A DNA stretch of 64,000 nucleotides from Thiohalocapsa sp. GTDB lineage: Bacteria > Pseudomonadota > Gammaproteobacteria > Chromatiales > Chromatiaceae. Made by a program: the position numbers and the translations under genes. The notes under the pieces are model-generated. The model ran no database searches. It was not told where the DNA came from and saw only the letters and a program-made list of their open reading frames with translations. The DNA lies in contig JANQFX010000049.1 of the NCBI GenBank assembly GCA_028277725.1, positions 1 to 64,000 on the forward strand, written 5' to 3'. This document shows, one piece after another, positions 35,760 to 45,666 of the stretch. How positions within the stretch are numbered: the stretch's first letter is position 1; the number at the start of each line of letters is the position of its first letter.

Positions 35760-37901
35760 ATGCGCGCGACTGCCCTGACTACGCTGCTCCCGTTCCTCCG
35801 CTGGTTCCCGATCACCGGGGACAAGCTGCGGGCCGACCTCATCGCCGGTATCACCGTCGCGTTGGTGCTGGTGCCGCAGAGCATGGCCTATGCGCAGCTG
35901 GCCGGGCTGCCGGTGGTGTACGGCCTGTACGCGTCGACGGTGCCGGTGATCATCGCCTCGCTGTGGGGCTCGCTGCCGCAGTTGCACACCGGGCCGGTGG
36001 CCATGTTGTCGCTCATGTCCGCGGCGGCGGTCCTGCCGCTGGCGGCCATGGGCAGCGACGATTTCATCGTACTGTCGGTGATGCTGGCATCCATGGTGGG
36101 CGTGCTGCGGCTGCTGCTCGGGCTAATGCGCATGGGCATCCTGGTGAACTTCCTGTCCAGCCCGGTGATCGTCGGCTTCACCAACGCGGCGGCGCTGATC
36201 ATCGGCCTGTCGCAGCTCTCCAAGCTGCTGAACGTGCCCTTCCCGCGCACCGACAACTTCGTGCTCGACCTCTGGAACGTCATCGAACAGCTGCCGCAGA
36301 CCCACATCCCGACGCTGCTGTTCGCCGTCGCGACCTTCGTCATCATCATCGGCGCACGGCGGGTGGTGCCCAAGATCCCGGGCGTGCTGCTGGCCGTGGT
36401 GCTGACGACCATCCTGAGCTGGGCCATCGGCTTCGAGCGCAACCAGACGGTGCACCTGTCGGGCATTCAGAACGAGGAGGCACGCCTGCTCGCCGCGGAG
36501 TACGGCGCCACCCGGCGCGCCATCAGCTGGCTGGGGGAACAGACGGCGGACCTGAACCGGCGCATCCGGGCGCTGGACGGCGCCGACGACCAGGAGAGCT
36601 TCGCATCACGCACCCTGCTGGAAGCGGACCTGCAGTTGCTGATGCGCGAGCTGGACCAACGCAAGCGCGCCAATAACGGGCGTCAGGTGAAACTGCACAA
36701 CCTGCGCTTCGAGCACGTCGCCACCAAGGACGACCAGCACCTGTTCTTCAACAAGGGGCTGGTGCCGGAGTCGGTCATCACGGACGGGCACACCTGGCGC
36801 ATCAGCAAGGTCGACGCCGAGGGCGTGACCATGATGGGCGGCGGCGCGGTGGTGGGCAGCATCCCGGCGGGTCTGCCCAGCTTCCAGGTGCCGGAGATGC
36901 GCATGGACTTCTTCTGGACCCTGTTGCCCTCGGCGCTGGTGATGGCGCTGATCGGCTTCATGGAGGCCACGTCCATCTCCAAGGCCATCGCGGCCCAGAC
37001 CCGCGAGCGCGTGGACACGAGCAAGGAGCTGGTGGGCCAGGGGCTGGCGAACGTCGTCGGCAGCTTCTTCAGCTCCTTTACCGTCAGCGGGTCCTTCTCG
37101 CGCTCGGCGGTGGCCGCGAAGAACGGCGCCAAGACCGGCATGTTCGCCATCTTCAGCGCGCTCGGCGTCATGTTGGTGCTGCTGTTCCTGACGCCGCTCT
37201 TGTACCACCTGCCGCAGGCGGTCCTGGCGGTGATCGTGATGATGGCCGTGTTCGGGCTCATCAACGTGCGCGCGCTGATCCGCGCCTGGAAGATCGAACG
37301 CCAAGAGGCCCTGGTCGGCGTCATCACCTTCGTTGCGACCCTGGCGATGGCGCCGCAGCTGGCCAACGGCATCCTGCTCGGTGCCGGGCTCGCCATCGTG
37401 CTGTTCCTGCTGCGCACCATGAAGCCGCGTGCGGATATCCTGGGCCTGGACGCGGAGGGCCGGCTCGCCGGTGTCAGCATGAACGACGTCAAGCCCCTGG
37501 GCCGCAACTACAGCGTCGTGCGCTTCGACGGCTCGCTCAATTTCGTCAACGCGTCGCGCTTCGAGGACCTGCTGCTGGAGGCCCGATCCAAGAACCCCAA
37601 CGCCCGCGCCGTGCTGGTGGAGGGCAGCGGCATCAACGACATCGACGTGAGCGGCGAGGAACGGCTGCGCGACGTCATCCAGACCTTCCGCGACAACGGC
37701 GTGGAGCTGTACTTCTCGAGTCTCAAGTCGCAGGTCTACGACACCTTCCGCCGCGGACGGCTGTTCCACATGCTGGACGAGACCCACTTCATCCGCACCA
37801 AGAGCAAGGCGCTGGAATTCATGGAAGCGCGTTTCGACGGCAGCGAACCCCTGGAGCCAGCGAAGCCCGTGGTGGGACCGAAAACCCCGGTGCTGGGGTG
37901 A
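35760..37901 (+). CDS. SulP family anion transporter with large insertion
   Basis: A 713-residue inner-membrane SLC26/SulP transporter (sulfate, bicarbonate or other anions). N-terminal signature: AGITVALVLVPQSMAYAQLA GLP (residues about 29-51). A C-terminal STAS domain occupies about residues 605-700 (NYSVVRFDGSLNFVNASRFE). Unlike ordinary members of about 550-600 residues, it carries about 135 hydrophilic residues (about 228-365; nt 36441-36855) between two membrane spans, including a helical, Arg/Leu/Glu-rich stretch predicted to be coiled-coil (LLEADLQLLMRELDQRKRAN). The start MRATALTTLLPFLRWFPITG is canonical. A hairpin terminator follows. Confidence 0.93.
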   Translation: MRATALTTLLPFLRWFPITGDKLRADLIAGITVALVLVPQSMAYAQLAGLPVVYGLYASTVPVIIASLWGSLPQLHTGPVAMLSLMSAAAVLPLAAMGSDDFIVLSVMLASMVGVLRLLLGLMRMGILVNFLSSPVIVGFTNAAALIIGLSQLSKLLNVPFPRTDNFVLDLWNVIEQLPQTHIPTLLFAVATFVIIIGARRVVPKIPGVLLAVVLTTILSWAIGFERNQTVHLSGIQNEEARLLAAEYGATRRAISWLGEQTADLNRRIRALDGADDQESFASRTLLEADLQLLMRELDQRKRANNGRQVKLHNLRFEHVATKDDQHLFFNKGLVPESVITDGHTWRISKVDAEGVTMMGGGAVVGSIPAGLPSFQVPEMRMDFFWTLLPSALVMALIGFMEATSISKAIAAQTRERVDTSKELVGQGLANVVGSFFSSFTVSGSFSRSAVAAKNGAKTGMFAIFSALGVMLVLLFLTPLLYHLPQAVLAVIVMMAVFGLINVRALIRAWKIERQEALVGVITFVATLAMAPQLANGILLGAGLAIVLFLLRTMKPRADILGLDAEGRLAGVSMNDVKPLGRNYSVVRFDGSLNFVNASRFEDLLLEARSKNPNARAVLVEGSGINDIDVSGEERLRDVIQTFRDNGVELYFSSLKSQVYDTFRRGRLFHMLDETHFIRTKSKALEFMEARFDGSEPLEPAKPVVGPKTPVLG

Positions 37902-37931
37902 AGTGTGAAGTTCGAAGTGTGAAGTTTGAGG

Positions 37932-37958
37932 GGCGGAGCCAAAGGGTCTGGCTCCGCC
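37932..37958 (+). terminator. Hairpin after the SulP gene
   Basis: GGCGGAGCCA (37932-37941) pairs perfectly with TGGCTCCGCC (37949-37958). It lies between convergent genes and could serve both. It is preceded by a short direct repeat, GAAGTGTGAAGTTcGAAGTG. Confidence 0.55.
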
Positions 37959-37971
37959 ACGGCCTTGGGGG

Positions 37972-39027
37972 CTACCAGGGGAGGCGGAGCTCGACCATGA
38001 TGGGGTGGTGGTCGCTGGGCTTCTCGCTGCCGGCCTTCTCGCTTCGCTTGTAATCAAGCGGCCGGTAGCTGCCGCGCACCAGCCAGTCCGCCGCCGGGCC
38101 GCCGAGCACGATGTGGTCGATGGCGTAGGGGTACTTGGGGTTGTAGGCGAAGGGGAAGGGCTTGCCGGCACCCGCGAGCCGCAGGTCGGCGTCCGCATCC
38201 TTGTGCTCGGTGCCGGGGCGGCAGCGCCGGCCGAGGGTGCGGTCGTCACGCCAATCGCAGACGATGCCGTCGTCGATCTCGACCCAGAAGTGGTCGTTGC
38301 GCTGGTCCAGCTGGCGGTTGAAGTCGCCGAGGATAACGAAGGGCCGGTCGGCCTCCGCCTGGGCGTCGATCCATTCCTCCAGGATGCCCCGCTGGCGGAT
38401 CAGCGTTTGGCACTGCTCGCGCTCGACTCGACCATCCAGCCGGTTGTAGGCACAGCCGGATTTCAGATGAACGGCCATCAACTCCAGCGGCTGCCCGGAC
38501 CCGCGTTTGGGCTCCAGCTGGATGCGAGTGCCCCAGCGGCGACCATCGACGCCGAGCGCCTGGAGGCCCCGCCGCACCCGGTAGTCGATCCCCCGCCGGG
38601 CGAGGGCCTCACGATCGACGGCGAAGCCGGTGCGCTGCGCGGTGCGACGCTGACCGTTCATGCCGCGGCAGGTGGCACGGCCCTGCTCGCGCCGGGCGGA
38701 GACGACCAGGTCGTAGCGCCCGCGGTCGAACACCCGCGCCAGGGCCTCGGCGTTCTGGACCTCCTGCACGGCGACGATGTGCGCGTCCATGCGCTCGGCC
38801 ACCGCGCGCAGGCGTCGATAGTCGGCCTCGTCGCGCGGCCGGCAGCCGGCGCCGTCGGCGGCGGCGAGGTGTTCGATGTTCCAGGTGGCCAGCCGCAGCT
38901 CCGCGGCACCCGCGGGAGGGAGCAGCAACGCGCACGCCAGGGCCAACCCGAGGGCGAGCACCGGCACCGCGCCCATCGGGCCGGCGACCGAGCGCCACCT
39001 GGCTTTCTCCAGGCGATGGCCCAGCAT
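37972..39027 (-). CDS. Secreted endonuclease/exonuclease/phosphatase family protein
   Basis: A 351-residue protein of the EEP superfamily (DNase I/AP-endonuclease fold) with an N-terminal hydrophobic export segment (VLALGLALACALLLPPAGA, residues about 23-41). Catalytic motifs: LATWNIEHLA, VAVQEVQNAEAL, MAVHLKSGC, FVILGDFNRQLD and the final SDHHPIMVEL. It is probably periplasmic or extracellular; the substrate (DNA, phospholipid or other phosphodiester) is not determinable. It overlaps the upstream cytochrome b561 stop by one base (TGATG), so the two are coupled. Confidence 0.88.
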   Translation of the reverse strand: MLGHRLEKARWRSVAGPMGAVPVLALGLALACALLLPPAGAAELRLATWNIEHLAAADGAGCRPRDEADYRRLRAVAERMDAHIVAVQEVQNAEALARVFDRGRYDLVVSARREQGRATCRGMNGQRRTAQRTGFAVDREALARRGIDYRVRRGLQALGVDGRRWGTRIQLEPKRGSGQPLELMAVHLKSGCAYNRLDGRVEREQCQTLIRQRGILEEWIDAQAEADRPFVILGDFNRQLDQRNDHFWVEIDDGIVCDWRDDRTLGRRCRPGTEHKDADADLRLAGAGKPFPFAYNPKYPYAIDHIVLGGPAADWLVRGSYRPLDYKRSEKAGSEKPSDHHPIMVELRLPW

Positions 39028-39596
39028 CAGGGCAGGCTGATGCGACGCATGATGCCGTCCTGCAGCTTCCAGTGCTTCAGGCCGGCGCCGATGTGCAGGA
39101 CCAGCAGCACCGTCACGGCAACCCCGGCGTAGCCATGGAACAGGAACAACTGCTGGCTCAGGGCCTCGTTCTTTTCGATGAAGCCCGGCGGTGCCAGCCC
39201 CGCGTCGCCGAACAGGCCGAAGAACTGCAACGGGTAGCCGCCGAGCCAGGTCGCCGCCATACCGCCGATGGGCATGCCCAGCAGCAGCAGGTAGAGCAGC
39301 AGGTGGATGCCGCCGGAGACGATCTTCTCGGGGGTGGTCAGGGCCTTGTCGTAGGCCGGCGGCGGAGCGCTGCGCCGGAGCCCGAGCCGGAGCACCATCA
39401 GCAGCAGGAGCAACAGCCCGAAGCTCTTGTGGTACATGTACAGGTCACCGGCGGTCTGCTGACCGAAGGTGTCGACAGCGCCCTGGTAACCCAGGGCCCA
39501 GAGCGTAAAGCCGATGGCCAGCAGGCCGAAGACCATGAGTGCAATGAGCCAGTGCAGCAGGCGCTGCGTCAGGGTGTAGCGGTAGGCGGATGCCAT
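39027..39596 (-). CDS. Cytochrome b561 family protein
   Basis: A 189-residue four-helix inner-membrane di-heme b cytochrome of the CybB type. Heme-ligand histidines are visible in LTQRLLHWLIALMVFG, MYHKSFGLLLLLL and FHGYAGVAVTVLLVLHIGAG. Start ATG 39596 has GGAG nine nucleotides upstream. These proteins pass electrons from the quinol pool or superoxide to periplasmic acceptors. Coupling to a secreted nuclease-family gene is unusual and unexplained. Confidence 0.9.
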   Translation of the reverse strand: MASAYRYTLTQRLLHWLIALMVFGLLAIGFTLWALGYQGAVDTFGQQTAGDLYMYHKSFGLLLLLLMVLRLGLRRSAPPPAYDKALTTPEKIVSGGIHLLLYLLLLGMPIGGMAATWLGGYPLQFFGLFGDAGLAPPGFIEKNEALSQQLFLFHGYAGVAVTVLLVLHIGAGLKHWKLQDGIMRRISLP

Positions 39597-39939
39597 GGAA
39601 CTCTCCGAATTCTCAGTTGCTGACGATAAAGGGCGCCGGGCCGCACGCTGGACGGACACCGACACCAGGCTTGCCAACCGGCATTTAGGCGAAAACGGGT
39701 CGGGACCGCAAGGACAAAGCACCGGTGGGCCCTCTACCTGCCACCGAGCCCGCGTGTTCCCAAGCTCTACCTAGTACAGCGGCGCAGAAGTACGACCAAC
39801 ACGATCCGGACGCAGCCAGCGGTGGGCGTTGTTTGCGTAACTGCGGCGCGGCAGGACTAACCGGTGCACCCATCCCGCATCGATTCCTTCCCGGGCGGCC
39901 CGCCCCCACGTTCAGGCAAACCGAACAGGAGACCCCAGG
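39597..39939. other. Divergent intergenic region
   Basis: About 340 bp between cytochrome b561 (minus) and the methyltransferase (plus). It holds both promoters, presumably; no clear boxes, repeats or RNA genes were identified. Confidence 0.4.
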
Positions 39940-40866
39940 ATGCCCGAGTCCACGCTGCCGACCCGCCGCCTGCGCGAGAGCCTCGGCTACCTGAACTGGC
40001 TCTACAACCCCTTCCATGGGCTCGATGCCGCGGGCGTCTACGACCTGCTCTCGACCAACTCCCCGACAGAGCGCGGTCTTTACCTCAATCTGGGCTACTG
40101 GCGCGACGCGACCGACCTGGACGCGGCCAGCGGCGCGCTGGCCATGCTGGTGGGCGAGCGGGCCGGGCTCAATCCCACCGACACGGTGCTGGACTGCGGT
40201 TTCGGCTTCGGCGACCAGGACATCCTCTGGGCACAAACCCTCAAGCCCGGGCACATCATCGGGCTCAACATCACCGCCTCGCAGGTGGACTTGGCACGGC
40301 GCAGGGTCGCAAACCTGGGCCTGGACGAGCAGATCGACCTGCGCCAGGGTTCGGCCACCGACATGCCCATCGAGTCCAACTCCGTGGACAAGGTCGTGGC
40401 CGTGGAGTGCGCCTTCCACTTCCGCTCGCGCGAGACCTTCCTTCGCGAGGCCTGGCGCGTCCTGCGACCTGGCGGGCGGCTGGTGCTGGCGGATATCGTG
40501 CCCATGCCCAAGGTCAGCGGCCTCTCGTCGCGGCTGGAGCAGCGCCTGAGCTGGCGCCTGGTGGCCGGCAAGTTCGCCATCCCGCCGGAGAACGCCTACA
40601 CGCGCCCGACCTACCACGCCAAGCTCGCCATGGCCGGCTTCGATCGGATCGACATCGAATCCATCCGCGAGCAGGTCTACGCGCCGCTGCACCGTTTCCT
40701 GGCCGAGCACCCGGACACCCTGGAACGCCTGCACCCGATGGCCCGACTGCCGGCCAGGGTCGCGCTGCGCTTCGAGGCCACCAGTGTCTATCGTGGCCTC
40801 GACTATGTGCTCGCCAGCGCGGTGAAGCCCAAGCAACTGCTGGGGCCCGGCGGCCGGCGGCCCTGA
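39940..40866 (+). CDS. SAM-dependent methyltransferase (class I, C-methyltransferase-like)
   Basis: A 308-residue class I methyltransferase. Motif I is VLDCGFGFGDQDILWA, with IIGLNITASQVDLARRRV and VAVECAFHFRSRETFLREAW / VLRPGGRLVLADIVPMP following, the pattern of small-molecule methylases such as tocopherol or polyketide C/O-methyltransferases. The N-terminal YLNWLYNPFHGLDAAGVYDL and LYLNLGYWRDA resemble methyltransferases of the PhcB/erythromycin group. The substrate is unknown. Preceded by AGGAGA. trmO follows after 21 bp, probably co-transcribed. Confidence 0.85.
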   Translation: MPESTLPTRRLRESLGYLNWLYNPFHGLDAAGVYDLLSTNSPTERGLYLNLGYWRDATDLDAASGALAMLVGERAGLNPTDTVLDCGFGFGDQDILWAQTLKPGHIIGLNITASQVDLARRRVANLGLDEQIDLRQGSATDMPIESNSVDKVVAVECAFHFRSRETFLREAWRVLRPGGRLVLADIVPMPKVSGLSSRLEQRLSWRLVAGKFAIPPENAYTRPTYHAKLAMAGFDRIDIESIREQVYAPLHRFLAEHPDTLERLHPMARLPARVALRFEATSVYRGLDYVLASAVKPKQLLGPGGRRP

Positions 40867-40887
40867 TCGGCGGCACTTTCGGCAACC

Positions 40888-41613
40888 ATGGACCGCTTCG
40901 CCTTCGAGCCCATCGGCGTCGCACGGACACCCTTCACGGACAAGTTCGGCATCCCGCGCCAGCCGGGGCTCGCCGATGCGCCGGGGCGGATCCTGCTGAA
41001 CCCGCCCTTCGCGCGCCCCGCGGCCTTCGCTGGGCTCGACGGCTTCAGCCACGTCTGGCTGATCTGGGTGTTCCACGACGACTGCCTCACGGCGGGTTGG
41101 CGCCCGACGGTGCGCCCGCCACGACTCGGCGGACGCCGCAAGGTGGGCGTGTTCGCGAGCCGAGCGCCCTATCGCCCGAACCCCATCGGCCTATCGGTGG
41201 TTGCACACCAGGGCCTCGTGGAGGGCGCGGATGGCCTGGCGCTGCGGGTCTCGGGCGTCGATCTGCTGGACGGCACGCCCATCCTGGATATCAAGCCCTA
41301 CGTTGCCTACGCCGACGCCCTGCCCGACGCCACCGGAGGCTTCGCACCACTGGAACCCGAGGACCGATTCAGGGTGCGGTTCAGCGACTCGGCGACCGCG
41401 GCCATTGCCGAACGCGATCCCGACGGCGAGCTGGCACTGGCCCGACTCATACGTCAGCTCATCGCCCAGGACCCGCGCCCCGGCTATATGGATCGGTACC
41501 CGGACCGCCGTCGCTTTGCGTTCCGGCTGTATGATTGCGACATCCGTTGGCGGCTCGATGAAGACACGGCGACCGTCGAGGAATGCAAACGCGAGCCGGA
41601 GCCCCGACCATGA
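40888..41613 (+). CDS. trmO: tRNA (t6A37) N6-methyltransferase TrmO
   Basis: A 241-residue member of the YaeB/TrmO (TsaA) family, which methylates N6-threonylcarbamoyladenosine 37 of tRNA-Thr using SAM. Typical segments: FEPIGVARTPFTDKFGIPRQ PGL, FSHVWLIWVFHDD, VGVFASRAPYRPNPIGLSVV and the DLLDGTPILDIKPYVAYAD motif, plus the C-terminal domain (DPRPGYMDRYPDRRRFAFRL). Length matches E. coli (235). It sits between a methyltransferase and rpe. Confidence 0.95.
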   Translation: MDRFAFEPIGVARTPFTDKFGIPRQPGLADAPGRILLNPPFARPAAFAGLDGFSHVWLIWVFHDDCLTAGWRPTVRPPRLGGRRKVGVFASRAPYRPNPIGLSVVAHQGLVEGADGLALRVSGVDLLDGTPILDIKPYVAYADALPDATGGFAPLEPEDRFRVRFSDSATAAIAERDPDGELALARLIRQLIAQDPRPGYMDRYPDRRRFAFRLYDCDIRWRLDEDTATVEECKREPEPRP

Positions 41614-41762
41614 CCGCCGGCACCGACTGAACCGCCCGCACTGATGGTGGCCATCGGCCGCGGCGGTGAAATGGCCCGGCGCATGGGTTAGAGTGCTGGG
41701 CTGACTCTTTTTTCGAGCCGGCCGCAGCCCGCAAGCCGGCCACGCCCCACCGGAGAATGCCG

Positions 41763-42458
41763 ATGGCCGTAGAAGACCTGATCGCCCCGTCCATCCTGTC
41801 CGCCGACTTCGCGAAGCTCGGCGAAGAAGTCGACAACGTCCTGGCCGCCGGCGCCGACATCGTCCACTTCGACGTCATGGACAACCACTACGTGCCGAAC
41901 CTGACCATCGGCCCGCTGGTCTGCGAGGCCCTGCGCAAGCACGGCGTCACCGCACCCATCGACGTCCACCTGATGGTCAAGCCCGTCGACCGGATCATCC
42001 CGGACTTCGCCAAGGCCGGCGCCACCTACATCACCTTCCACCCGGAGGCGAGCGAGCACATCGACCGCACGCTGCAGCTGATTCACGGCGAGGGCTGCAA
42101 GGCCGGCCTAGTGTTCAACCCGGCCACGCCGCTGTCGCACCTGGAGTACGTCATGGACAAGGTGGACATGATCCTGCTCATGTCCGTGAACCCAGGCTTC
42201 GGCGGCCAGAGCTTCATCCCGTCCGCGCTGGACAAGCTCAGAGAGGCGCGCAAGCTCATCGACGCCTCGGGCCGTGACATCCGGCTGGAGATCGACGGCG
42301 GCGTGAAAGTCGACAATATCGCCGAGATCAAGGCCGCCGGCGCCGACACCTTCGTGTCCGGCTCCGGCATCTTCGGCAAGGGCCAGGACGGCGATCCGAA
42401 CCGCTACGACAGCATCATCGGGCAGATGCGCGAGGCGCTTGGGTCGGCTGGCGGCTGA
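41763..42458 (+). CDS. rpe: Ribulose-phosphate 3-epimerase
   Basis: Interconverts ribulose-5-P and xylulose-5-P (pentose phosphate pathway, Calvin cycle); TIM barrel of 231 residues. Conserved: [29 protein letters not shown] (as [18 protein letters not shown]), [29 protein letters not shown] and [12 protein letters not shown]. The ATG at 41763 has GGAG at ideal distance; the ATG at 41757 lies too close. It starts the rpe-gph-trpE series found in many gammaproteobacteria. Confidence 0.97.
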   Translation: MAVEDLIAPSILSADFAKLGEEVDNVLAAGADIVHFDVMDNHYVPNLTIGPLVCEALRKHGVTAPIDVHLMVKPVDRIIPDFAKAGATYITFHPEASEHIDRTLQLIHGEGCKAGLVFNPATPLSHLEYVMDKVDMILLMSVNPGFGGQSFIPSALDKLREARKLIDASGRDIRLEIDGGVKVDNIAEIKAAGADTFVSGSGIFGKGQDGDPNRYDSIIGQMREALGSAGG

Positions 42459-42785
42459 ATCGCCGGCGCCCACATCGTGCAGAGCAGGGACGCTCCGTGG
42501 CTCCAAGATCAGGCCGACGCTGGAGGAGGCCATGCACCGAGGCGATGCGAGAGCACGATCGCCGCCCCTGAAGCAGACCAGAGCGGCCGACCAAGCGCCG
42601 GCCAGGGAACGCCCCTAAGCACCAACCTCCATACGCGATGACAATGGTTTGCCCGGCCGGGTTTCGGCGGCGCTGAGGCGCCGACCCAGGGCGGCCGGAT
42701 TGCGGACCAGCGGCACAGCAGCCGCGCCCGCCGATGCCAGCGCAGTATCACCCGCCCCCTCCCGGACCCTCGACGCAGCACCCGC
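42459..42785. other. rpe-gph intergenic region
   Basis: About 325 bp, longer than usual for this gene pair. No gene, repeat or terminator with clear support; gph may have its own promoter here. Confidence 0.4.
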
Positions 42786-43466
42786 ATGAAGTCAGTATTC
42801 ACCCCCAAAATGGCCCTCTTGGACCTGGACGGCACCCTCGTGGACAGCGTGCCGGACCTGGCCCGTAGCGTCGATCTGATGATGGCCGAGCTGGGTGGCC
42901 CGCCGCGCGGGGAGGCGGCCGTGCGCAACTGGGTCGGCAACGGCGTCGAGCGGCTGGTGCAGCGCGCGCTTGTCGGTTGCCTGGACGGCGAGCCGGATGC
43001 CGCAGACTACGCTCGGGCCTACCCGATCTTCGCCCAGCTCTACGCGACCCACAACGGCAAGAACTCACGACTCTATCCCGGCGTGCAAGAGGGTCTCGAC
43101 GCCCTGGCGGCACGGGGTCTCAAGATCGGCTGCGTGACCAACAAGGCGGCGTGCTTCACCGAGCCGCTGATCTCTTCCCTGGGCGTCGCGGAACGCTTTG
43201 CCATCGTCATCAGCGGCGATACCCTGCCCGAGAAGAAACCAAGCCCGCTACCGCTGCTGCACGCGGCCGAGTACTTCGGCGTCGCTCCGGCAGACGCGCT
43301 GATGGTGGGCGATTCCGTCAGCGACGTGAAGGCGGCCAGGGCGGCCGGATTTTCGATTGTCTGCGTCAGCTATGGTTACAATCATGGCGTCGACATCCGC
43401 GAGGCGGAGCCGGACGCCGTCATCGACTCCCTGATGGAGCTGGACGGGCTACTGGCCCCGCCATAG
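42786..43466 (+). CDS. gph: Phosphoglycolate phosphatase
   Basis: A 226-residue HAD-superfamily phosphatase that removes 2-phosphoglycolate. HAD motifs: I MALLDLDGTLVDSVPDLA, II IGCVTNKAA, III with PEKKPSPLPLLHAAE, IV ALMVGDSVSDVKAAR AAG. C-terminal SYGYNHGVDIREAEPD is typical of Gph in the rpe-gph-trpE context. Confidence 0.95.
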   Translation: MKSVFTPKMALLDLDGTLVDSVPDLARSVDLMMAELGGPPRGEAAVRNWVGNGVERLVQRALVGCLDGEPDAADYARAYPIFAQLYATHNGKNSRLYPGVQEGLDALAARGLKIGCVTNKAACFTEPLISSLGVAERFAIVISGDTLPEKKPSPLPLLHAAEYFGVAPADALMVGDSVSDVKAARAAGFSIVCVSYGYNHGVDIREAEPDAVIDSLMELDGLLAPP

Positions 43467-43628
43467 CGCCGAATCGGTCGACAGCACAGACGCGGCGCCC
43501 GAGCCAACCGCCACAAGCGAGCCGATGAACCAGAATCATCGAACAGAGCAGGCAACCCCCGGATGCCGATGGCGCAGCTGACGCCTCGCCCCCGAGCATC
43601 CAATGTCCGTTCGTCTGGAGCCCGTTCG

Positions 43629-45125
43629 ATGACACCCGAGAACTTCGCCGCCCTGGCCCGCCAGGGGCACAACCGCATCCCGTTCGTCTGTGAGGTCCTC
43701 GCCGACCTCGACACACCGCTGAGCTGTTATCTCAAACTCGCCGCGGGACCCTATTCCTATCTATTCGAGTCCGTTCAGGGCGGCGAGAAGTGGGGCCGTT
43801 ACTCGATCATCGGCCTAGCGGCGCAGACGATCGTCAAGGTGTTCGGCCACCGCATCGTCGTGGAGCGCAACGGGCAGCTGATCGAGGCGGCCGAGGCCGA
43901 GGATCCGCTCGCCTGGATCGAGCAATTCCAGGCCCGGTATCGCGTTGCCGAACACCCGGATATGCCACGCTTCGCCGGCGGACTGGTAGGCTATTTCGGC
44001 TACGACACGGTGCGCTACATCGAACCGAAACTGGCCCACTGTCCAAACCCAGACCAAATGGGCACCCCGGACATCCTGTTGATGCTCTCCGAGGAGGTCG
44101 TCGTCTTCGACAACCTGCGCGGGCGCATCTACATCATCGTGCACCTGGACCCGGAGGCCGGCGACACCCCCGCCACCGGACAGGCCCGCATCGACGCGTT
44201 GGTGGCAAAGATGCAGCGCGGCGCCCCGCGCAACCCGCGCGCCGTCGGTCGTCGCATCGCCGAGACCGACTTCGTATCCGGTTTTAGCCAGGCCGGCTTC
44301 GAGGCCGCCGTGGATCGCATCAAGGAGTACATCCTCGCCGGCGACTGCATGCAGGTCGTGCTCTCGCAGCGCCTGTCGATCCCCTTCCAGGCCCCTCCGC
44401 TGGATCTGTACCGGGCGCTCCGCGGCCTCAACCCGTCGCCCTACATGTATTTCCTGGATCTCGGCGAGTTCCAGGTGGTCGGCTCGTCGCCCGAGATCCT
44501 GACGCGCCTGGAGGATGGTGTGGTCACCGTGCGCCCCATCGCCGGCACCCGACGGCGCGGCTACACGGCGGAGGAGGACGCGGACCTGGAGGCGGAGCTA
44601 CTTGCGGACCCGAAGGAACTCGCCGAGCACCTCATGCTCATCGACCTCGGCCGCAACGATTGCGGGCGCGTCGCCGAGACCGGCAGCGTCCGGTTGACGG
44701 AGAAGATGATCGTCGAGCGCTATTCGCACGTCATGCACATCGTCAGCAACGTGATCGGAACCCTGGGCGAGGGCCTGAGTGCCATCGACGTGTTGCGCGC
44801 GACCTTCCCCGCCGGCACCGTATCGGGCGCGCCGAAGATCCGCGCCATGGAGATCATCGACGAGTTGGAACCCGTAAAGCGTGGCGTCTATTCCGGCGCC
44901 GTCGGCTACCTGGCCTTCAACGGCAACATGGATACCGCCATCGCCATTCGCACGGCGGTGATCCAGGACGGCACGCTGCACATTCAAGCCGGCGCGGGCG
45001 TCGTGGCAGACTCGGTGCCGGAGCTGGAGTGGAAAGAGACCATGAACAAGGGCCGCGCCGTGTTCCGCGCCGTCGCCATGGCGGAGGCCGGAATCGAACG
45101 CCACCCCTGCGTCGGGGATGACTGA
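43629..45125 (+). CDS. trpE: Anthranilate synthase component I
   Basis: Chorismate to anthranilate, first step of tryptophan synthesis; 498 residues. The N-terminal Trp-binding element is [19 protein letters not shown]. The chorismate-binding core shows [85 protein letters not shown] and [23 protein letters not shown]. The start at [20 protein letters not shown] is the family start; an ATG at 43563 is an alternative. trpG, which usually follows, is absent: rpoH comes next. Confidence 0.97.
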   Translation: MTPENFAALARQGHNRIPFVCEVLADLDTPLSCYLKLAAGPYSYLFESVQGGEKWGRYSIIGLAAQTIVKVFGHRIVVERNGQLIEAAEAEDPLAWIEQFQARYRVAEHPDMPRFAGGLVGYFGYDTVRYIEPKLAHCPNPDQMGTPDILLMLSEEVVVFDNLRGRIYIIVHLDPEAGDTPATGQARIDALVAKMQRGAPRNPRAVGRRIAETDFVSGFSQAGFEAAVDRIKEYILAGDCMQVVLSQRLSIPFQAPPLDLYRALRGLNPSPYMYFLDLGEFQVVGSSPEILTRLEDGVVTVRPIAGTRRRGYTAEEDADLEAELLADPKELAEHLMLIDLGRNDCGRVAETGSVRLTEKMIVERYSHVMHIVSNVIGTLGEGLSAIDVLRATFPAGTVSGAPKIRAMEIIDELEPVKRGVYSGAVGYLAFNGNMDTAIAIRTAVIQDGTLHIQAGAGVVADSVPELEWKETMNKGRAVFRAVAMAEAGIERHPCVGDD

Positions 45126-45604
45126 GCGCACAGGCTAGCGAACCGCGGACGCATCGACGGAGGGCGTTTAGCTGCCCTCGGCTTCTCCTGCCTTGGCTGC
45201 AAGCGCACGCCTGGTCTGCAAGCCGCCCGGGCGTTGGCCAGCGTGTTTGCGATGTGCGCGGTTCGGAATTTCGATCTGGACATTCGAGAAACCGTCCTCG
45301 ACATGCCCAGCCCGCGATCGGACGCCGACCGCAGGGCGAAACCAGACATGGCCAAGACATCGCGCAAACCACGTCGGAACCTCGGGTTTTCACCTATAAC
45401 TTGCAACATTTCAATGACATAGCGCAAACAATAAGGCACCGACAAGGCCAAGAATCGCCCCGTTCGTCGGACAAAAAGGAAAGAATTCGAAAAATGCGTT
45501 GCGCAGGGCCGGTCTTGCACTACCATGAAGCCAAGTCGGAATTGTCCAGCTTTTGCCGCAGGAACTTTCCGTTCAAAACCTGCTCGAAAACCCGGCGACC
45601 CGTG
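45126..45604. other. Intergenic region between trpE and rpoH
   Basis: About 480 bp, turning clearly AT-richer toward rpoH. I see no gene, trpL-type leader or convincing terminator. The AT-rich half is probably a multi-promoter regulatory region for rpoH, as in other gammaproteobacteria. Confidence 0.45.
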
Positions 45605-45633
45605 TTGTCAAAGCCGCGTCGGCTTGATAGCAT
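45605..45633 (+). promoter_or_regulatory. Possible sigma-70 promoter of rpoH
   Basis: TTGTCA (45605-45610), a 17-bp spacer, and TAGCAT (45628-45633), about 33 bp before the rpoH start codon, in a region richer in A/T than its surroundings. The -35 is good and the -10 fair. Confidence 0.4.
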
Positions 45634-45666
45634 AATTTCCGAGAAAACTACTCAGGAATAGAACCC

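Noticed and set aside
36606..38249. 547-codon minus-strand frame
   Set aside because: Shadow of the SulP gene running through the terminator; no start signal.
45126..45666. trp leader/attenuator or tRNA gene in the trpE-rpoH gap
   Set aside because: No tandem Trp codons, terminator pair or cloverleaf could be found.
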